Source of the DNA: Microtetraspora glauca
GTDB taxonomy: Bacteria > Actinomycetota > Actinomycetes > Streptosporangiales > Streptosporangiaceae
Length of the DNA: 64,000 nucleotides
Reading direction: 5' to 3'
Assembly (NCBI GenBank): GCA_001570385.1
Contig: BBYL01000039.1
Span: 35,038-99,037 of the forward strand
Below the pieces are notes generated by a model that did no database searches, had not been told where the DNA came from, and was given only the letters and a program-made list of their open reading frames with translations. Numbering within the stretch: the first letter of the stretch is position 1; each line of letters begins with the position of its first letter. The position numbers and the translations under genes were made by a program. Below are positions 60,021 to 64,000 of this stretch, in pieces.

Positions 60021-60037
60021 CAGACATATTACGTCTA
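60021..60037. promoter_or_regulatory. GntR operator upstream of the ABC transporter operon
   Basis: CAGACAT-ATT-ACGTCTA fits the palindrome and lies 84 bases before the start of the solute-binding protein gene. Confidence 0.6.
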
Positions 60038-60120
60038 TTTACCCGGCGTTCCTGGGTCCGCCATGAGCCGGGTTCCCGACTGTCGCAACGATCCGACGTT
60101 CTCATGATTGGCAGGCCGCG

Positions 60121-61476
60121 ATGCACTCCTCCCTGCTACGGACCCTCGTCACTTCAACCCTGATGGTGGGGCTCGCTGCATGCGGCGGCGCCGACACCGG
60201 GAGCGGAGGTAGCGGCGCCGACCGCGACAGTGCCCCACCCGTGAAAGTCCTGATGATCGGCTACCCCGACGAGGACGGGATCGACGCCGTGACCGGCGCG
60301 AAAACGCCGGGGATCCAGCAGCTCCAGGCCGCGTTCGACAAGGCCAATCCCGATATCACGATGGAAATCATCAGCATTCCCTGGGGCGAGGGCGCCACTG
60401 GATACGCTCCCAAGACAGAGGCGATGATCAAGGCCAACGAGGCCTGCCTCTATGAGATGCCCGCCGCCCCGGCGTACGGGAAGCGCGGATTGCTGGTCAA
60501 CCTGGACACGATGATCGCCAAGGACCCGGCCTTCACGAACGTCTGGGGAGAGCAAGCCCTTGACGCCGCCCGGTCGTGGGGTCCGGACAACGCGAAAAGC
60601 CTCTTCTACCTTCCGAACAACACCGGAATACGCGTGATCAACTGGGACGCGAAACTGTTCAAAGACTGGGGAGTCGAACCGCTGTCGGCCAAGCCGACGC
60701 TCCAGGAGATCGAGAGCAAGGCGGCCAGGATGACCGGAAAGAACCCGGTCACCGGTGAACAGAACTACGGCTACTGGTACCAGGGCAAGTACGCGGTGTG
60801 GCAGTTCATGGCCATCGCGCACGCGATGGGCGCGGACTGGGGTTCGATCAAGGCCGACGGCAAGCTGGAGATCAACTGGAACACTCCCGGATACCTCCAG
60901 GCCATGGAGTGGTTCGTGAGGATGTCCACGTACGCCCCGAAGGGCGCTCTCGCCACGGAGGGCATGCCGCAGGGTTTCGTCACCGACAAGAACACCGTCG
61001 CGATCATTCCCGAGGGCGAGCAAAGTTACTTCCTGCCTCAGCTCATCGCACAGCCTGACCTGCGTGAGCGGTTCCGGACCTCCTACAACCTCAAGGGCCC
61101 CGACGGGCGCGGCGGCCTCAACAGCGCGTCTCCGCTGGCCATGGCAGCGAGTTGCCCCAACAAGGATCAGGCGTGGACGGTGCTGAAGTGGCTGGCCGGC
61201 AGCCCGGAGGCACAGGCCTACTACTTCGACTCCATCGGCCGCCTGCCCGTGGTGGAGGGCAGCGAGAAGATCGTTACGCCGGTCGCCGGACTCCCGGACG
61301 GCGCGATCGTGCTCGACCAGGCCCGCACGGCCGACGCCACCTACCCCTGGGCCGCCGAGCAGCCCCGGTTCGCCTTGCAGGCCCAGCTCGAGGCGGCGAT
61401 CGCCGGGAAGGTGACACCGAGTCAGGCGCTTGAACAGGCCCAGAAGGAGACCGACGAGTGGCTCGCCAGGCAATGA
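60121..61476 (+). CDS. ABC transporter extracellular solute-binding lipoprotein (family 1)
   Basis: 451 residues. Lipoprotein signal LVTSTLMVGLAACGG with the lipobox Cys at residue 21. The mature protein shows the family-1 pattern: IQQLQAAFDKANPDITMEII, ANEACLYEMPAAPAYGKRGL, FYLPNNTGIRVINWDAKLFK and WTVLKWLAGSPEAQAYY. This family includes UgpB and sugar-binding proteins. Beside a phosphodiesterase and G1P dehydrogenase, a glycerophosphodiester or phosphorylated glycoside is plausible. Its stop overlaps the permease start. Confidence 0.9.
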   Translation: MHSSLLRTLVTSTLMVGLAACGGADTGSGGSGADRDSAPPVKVLMIGYPDEDGIDAVTGAKTPGIQQLQAAFDKANPDITMEIISIPWGEGATGYAPKTEAMIKANEACLYEMPAAPAYGKRGLLVNLDTMIAKDPAFTNVWGEQALDAARSWGPDNAKSLFYLPNNTGIRVINWDAKLFKDWGVEPLSAKPTLQEIESKAARMTGKNPVTGEQNYGYWYQGKYAVWQFMAIAHAMGADWGSIKADGKLEINWNTPGYLQAMEWFVRMSTYAPKGALATEGMPQGFVTDKNTVAIIPEGEQSYFLPQLIAQPDLRERFRTSYNLKGPDGRGGLNSASPLAMAASCPNKDQAWTVLKWLAGSPEAQAYYFDSIGRLPVVEGSEKIVTPVAGLPDGAIVLDQARTADATYPWAAEQPRFALQAQLEAAIAGKVTPSQALEQAQKETDEWLARQ

Positions 61477-62453
61477 GGACCCGCAAGCCCGTCCGGTCGG
61501 CGGACACTCAGGAACGCGGGTCCGCCGGTCACCGGACCGTCATCACAGGCGCCTCCGGCGGGTTCCGCCGAGCGGCCGTGTGGTATGTCTTCGTCCTGCC
61601 CCCGTTCGCGTTGCTCGTCCTCTTCGTCTGTCTGCCGACAGCGCAGACCTTCCTGCAGAGCCTCTACCGCGAGGTCGGCCCCGATCAGCAGCAGTTCGTG
61701 GGAGTGGACCAGTTCACGAAGCTGGGCACCACCGGTGTCTTCTGGGACGCGCTGATCAACACCGTGCTGCTCGGCATAGCCTTCCTCGCTCTGGTGATTC
61801 CCCTCGCGGCCGTGCTGGCCGCGATGTTGAACCACGTCAGGCGCGGCGCCACCGCACTCAAGGTGATCTACTTCCTACCGCAGCTCACCTCGTCCGTCGC
61901 GGTGGCGCTGATCTTCCTCTACGTCTTCCAGCCCGACTGGGGGCTGCTCAACGGCTTCCTCCATGTCCTCGGCATAGAGGACGTGCCGCTGTGGCTGGCC
62001 GAACCCAGTTTCGGGTTGACCGGCTCACGCGCGGCGGTGACCATCCTGGCGGTCTGGACAGGGCTCGGCTATTTCATCCTGGTCTTCCTGGCCGGTATCC
62101 AGTCGATCCCCGTCGAGCTCTACGAGGCGGCCGCGGTGGACGGCGCCAACCCGTTCCAGCTCTGGCGGTACATCACGCTCCCGGGTCTCCGGCCGACGAT
62201 CATCTTCCTGGTCATGACCGGGGCGTTCGACGCCATGGCTCGCTTCAGTGACCTGTGGACCCTGGGCGGTCCGGGCGGCTCGCCCGCCCGGACGCTGCAG
62301 TCGATCGTGATGCTGATGTACCAGGTGGGATTCGTGAGTCATGACGTCAACCAGGCCGCGGCGATAGCCGTGGTGTTCTTCCTCATCATGCTCGCTCTGA
62401 CGGTGGTGGCCTACCGGGCCTTCCTCAGCCGGGAGTTCAAGGCTCGCTCATGA
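61473..62453 (+). CDS. ABC sugar-type permease, MalF/UgpA-like
   Basis: 326 residues from ATG 61473 (ATGA overlap with the binding-protein stop). Six membrane helices beginning VWYVFVLPPFALLVLF, and the EAA loop ELYEAAAVDGANPFQLWRYI which contacts the ATPase. Homologous to UgpA and MalF. The N-terminal 35 residues are soluble and basic. A GTG 15 bases upstream is an alternative start. Confidence 0.92.
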   Translation: MRTRKPVRSADTQERGSAGHRTVITGASGGFRRAAVWYVFVLPPFALLVLFVCLPTAQTFLQSLYREVGPDQQQFVGVDQFTKLGTTGVFWDALINTVLLGIAFLALVIPLAAVLAAMLNHVRRGATALKVIYFLPQLTSSVAVALIFLYVFQPDWGLLNGFLHVLGIEDVPLWLAEPSFGLTGSRAAVTILAVWTGLGYFILVFLAGIQSIPVELYEAAAVDGANPFQLWRYITLPGLRPTIIFLVMTGAFDAMARFSDLWTLGGPGGSPARTLQSIVMLMYQVGFVSHDVNQAAAIAVVFFLIMLALTVVAYRAFLSREFKARS

Positions 62454-63364
62454 CCACTCAGAAGACCAATCGACGCCCCGAGAGCACGGCCGCGACAGCC
62501 CGCCAACGGCGCGGGGCATCCCGCCGGTCCACGCGGAACGGGCCACGAGCGCTACCCCAGATCATCCTGGTCGGCTTGCTCTCGATCGGCGGGCTGGCCA
62601 TGGTGCTCCCGTTCGTCTGGATGGTCACGACGTCGCTGTCTCGCCAGTCGAACAGCGCGATGCCCCGGACCCCGACGTTCTGGCCGCCCGACCTGTCACT
62701 GTTCAACTACGAGGTCGCCTCGTCGAGCCTGCCGATCGAGCGTTTCTACCTCAACAGCTTCGTCGTCGTGGGGCTCACCACTGTGGGCTACCTCTTCTGC
62801 AGCGCGCTGACCGGTTACGCCTTCGCCAAGGGCCGTTTCCCCGGCAAGTCGTTCTTCTTCATCGCGTTCCTGAGCACGCTGCTTCTTCCGTTCGAGACCA
62901 GGATGATCCCGCTCTACGACCTGATGTCCACGCTCAATTGGAACAACACCTATTGGGCGTTGATCATGCCGTTCCTGGCGGGCGGATTCGGTACCTTCCT
63001 GATGCGGCAGCACATCAGCGGCCTGCCGGACGAGCTCATCCACGCGGCTCGGATCGAGGGCGCCGGCGAGTTCACGATCTTCCTGCGGATCGTGCTGCCC
63101 CTCTGCAAGCCGGCGTTGGCCTCGTTGGCGATCATCAACATCATCTGGCGCTGGAACGACCTGCTCTGGCCCTTGCTGGTGACCACCGAGCGTGACATGT
63201 ACACCGTCACCCAAGGCCTCGCCATGTCCGGGAGATCCAGCGGAATCCACACCGGGGTCGCTCTCGCGACGGCGACGCTGGCCATTCTTCCCGTCATGAT
63301 CATCTATCTGGTACTGCAACGGCAGATCATTCGGGGAATCGCCATGTCCGGCATGAAGGGATAG
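62450..63364 (+). CDS. ABC sugar-type permease, MalG/UgpE-like
   Basis: 304 residues, overlapping the previous stop as ATGA. Six helices, with LVGLLSIGGLAMVLPFVWMV first, and the EAA loop ELIHAARIEGAGEFTIFLRI. Ends IIRGIAMSGMKG. No ATPase gene follows; the importer must borrow a shared MsiK-like ATPase from elsewhere. A decayed duplicate of the second half of this gene is at 6065-6287. Confidence 0.92.
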   Translation: MTTQKTNRRPESTAATARQRRGASRRSTRNGPRALPQIILVGLLSIGGLAMVLPFVWMVTTSLSRQSNSAMPRTPTFWPPDLSLFNYEVASSSLPIERFYLNSFVVVGLTTVGYLFCSALTGYAFAKGRFPGKSFFFIAFLSTLLLPFETRMIPLYDLMSTLNWNNTYWALIMPFLAGGFGTFLMRQHISGLPDELIHAARIEGAGEFTIFLRIVLPLCKPALASLAIINIIWRWNDLLWPLLVTTERDMYTVTQGLAMSGRSSGIHTGVALATATLAILPVMIIYLVLQRQIIRGIAMSGMKG

Positions 63365-63453
63365 CGGGCAGGCCGGACCCGCCCACTGAGGACGGTGGCG
63401 GGTGGGCTGTGGAGGCTGCGGATAGATGTGGACAGATCGACGCGCGCTCACTA

Positions 63454-63497
63454 AGGTCATATGACGTCTTATGCAATCGTAAGATGTCGTACGACAT
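63454..63497. promoter_or_regulatory. Double GntR operator between permease and secreted protease
   Basis: Two palindromes in tandem: AGGTCAT-ATG-ACGTCTT (63454-63470) and AAGATGT-CGT-ACGACAT (63481-63497; inner 14 bases ATGTCGTACGACAT are a perfect palindrome). Together they make a 36-bp inverted repeat (63458-63493). The arrangement is repeated in decayed form at 6399-6442. It lies 87 bases before the start of the next gene. Confidence 0.7.
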
Positions 63498-63583
63498 GAG
63501 CCACGCCGTGATCCCAGCGGATCGGCGATGCACTAGCGCCTCTGTCGTCCGCGATCCCCCCTCTCCACCAAGGAGCGACCCCC

Positions 63584-64000
63584 GTGAAACGCATCCTGGC
63601 CGCCGGCGGTGCTGCGGCCGGCCTCCTGGCCACCGCCGCGGTCACCTCCCCCGCACAGGCCGCCGGTGACGTCGCCGCCACCCCTCTCGCCAACACCAAC
63701 CTGGCCGCCCGGCAGGTCGCCACGTTCTGGTACGGCGAGCGCAAGGCCAACCTGATCGGCGCCACGCCGTACAACGTCGAGACCAAGGTCGTCGCCAAGC
63801 ACGTCTCCAAGGGCGGCCCCGCCCCCGACAGCAAACCCGGCGTCGTCCCCGCGATCGGGGATGAGAAGAAGGCGACCGCCAAGTCCAAGAACGTCAACCT
63901 GCCCAAGACCACGGGCAAGGTGTTCTTCATCGGCGCCGACCACAAGCCGCACTGGTGCTCCGCCACCTCCGTGCAGGCGAACTACCGCAACCTGGTCGCC
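63584..64000 (+). CDS. Secreted trypsin-like serine peptidase, N-terminal part (cut by window end)
   Basis: GTG 63584 after AAGGAG opens a signal peptide (KRILAAGGAAAGLLATAAVT, cleavage near AQA) and a propeptide-like stretch, with FFIGADHKPHWCSATSVQAN, YRNLVA at the edge. In actinobacterial trypsin-like peptidases this is directly followed by the TAGHC catalytic His, here off the window. It lies downstream of the double operator and so probably belongs to the GntR regulon. Confidence 0.75.
   Translation, partial: MKRILAAGGAAAGLLATAAVTSPAQAAGDVAATPLANTNLAARQVATFWYGERKANLIGATPYNVETKVVAKHVSKGGPAPDSKPGVVPAIGDEKKATAKSKNVNLPKTTGKVFFIGADHKPHWCSATSVQANYRNLVA

Overview
The window is high-GC DNA with many GTG and TTG starts, probable leaderless genes, translationally coupled ATGA/GTGA junctions and several actinobacterial families (DUF6221, HutC-type GntR regulators, a WS/DGAT remnant, SUOX-fold oxidoreductase with cytochrome-b-like helices, TIGR04282 glycosyltransferase). 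It most resembles a Streptosporangiales/Nonomuraea-like actinomycete. That placement is inference from gene content; no rRNA or tRNA was seen.

Layout. 1-8.5 kb: partial esterase, IS scars, a chimeric WS/DGAT-integrase scar, small secreted proteins, an AfsR-like TPR protein, and a decayed copy of DNA whose intact version lies at 62.7-63.8 kb. 8.6-16.4 kb: sugar-nucleotide epimerase, GH15 glucosidase, and a five-gene reverse-strand operon (GT2, TIGR04282 transferase, GT39-like membrane transferase, molybdopterin oxidoreductase, membrane protein). 16.6-25.8 kb: SDRs, DUF6221, UbiB-like kinase, and a CPBP protease-histidine kinase-response regulator operon. 25.8-34.1 kb: VWA protein with a membrane partner, then two secreted wall/glycan hydrolases (amidase and GH84). 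34.1-48 kb: a patchwork of pseudogene fragments around a CBS gene and a very large FHA/IDO-like/reductase/cytochrome-b5 fusion protein, a TetR gene with a triple operator, VOC and aldo-keto reductase genes, and secreted proteins.

48.1-64 kb looks like one regulated catabolic system. It holds a HutC-type GntR regulator, a reverse-strand operon (HAD phosphatase, BNR-type propeller, Gfo/Idh dehydrogenase, SDR, DapA-like lyase), a divergent AraM-type sn-glycerol-1-phosphate dehydrogenase with a TIM-barrel protein, a glycerophosphodiester phosphodiesterase, and an ABC importer (binding protein and two permeases, no ATPase). A recurring 17-bp palindrome (roughly AAGWCGT-N3-ACGWCTT) sits in every key promoter of this region, in front of the GntR gene, and in the decayed duplicate at 6.4 kb. 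I read this as a GntR-controlled regulon for uptake and breakdown of a glycerophosphodiester or phosphoglycerol-decorated glycan, probably releasing sn-glycerol-1-phosphate. The substrate is a hypothesis.
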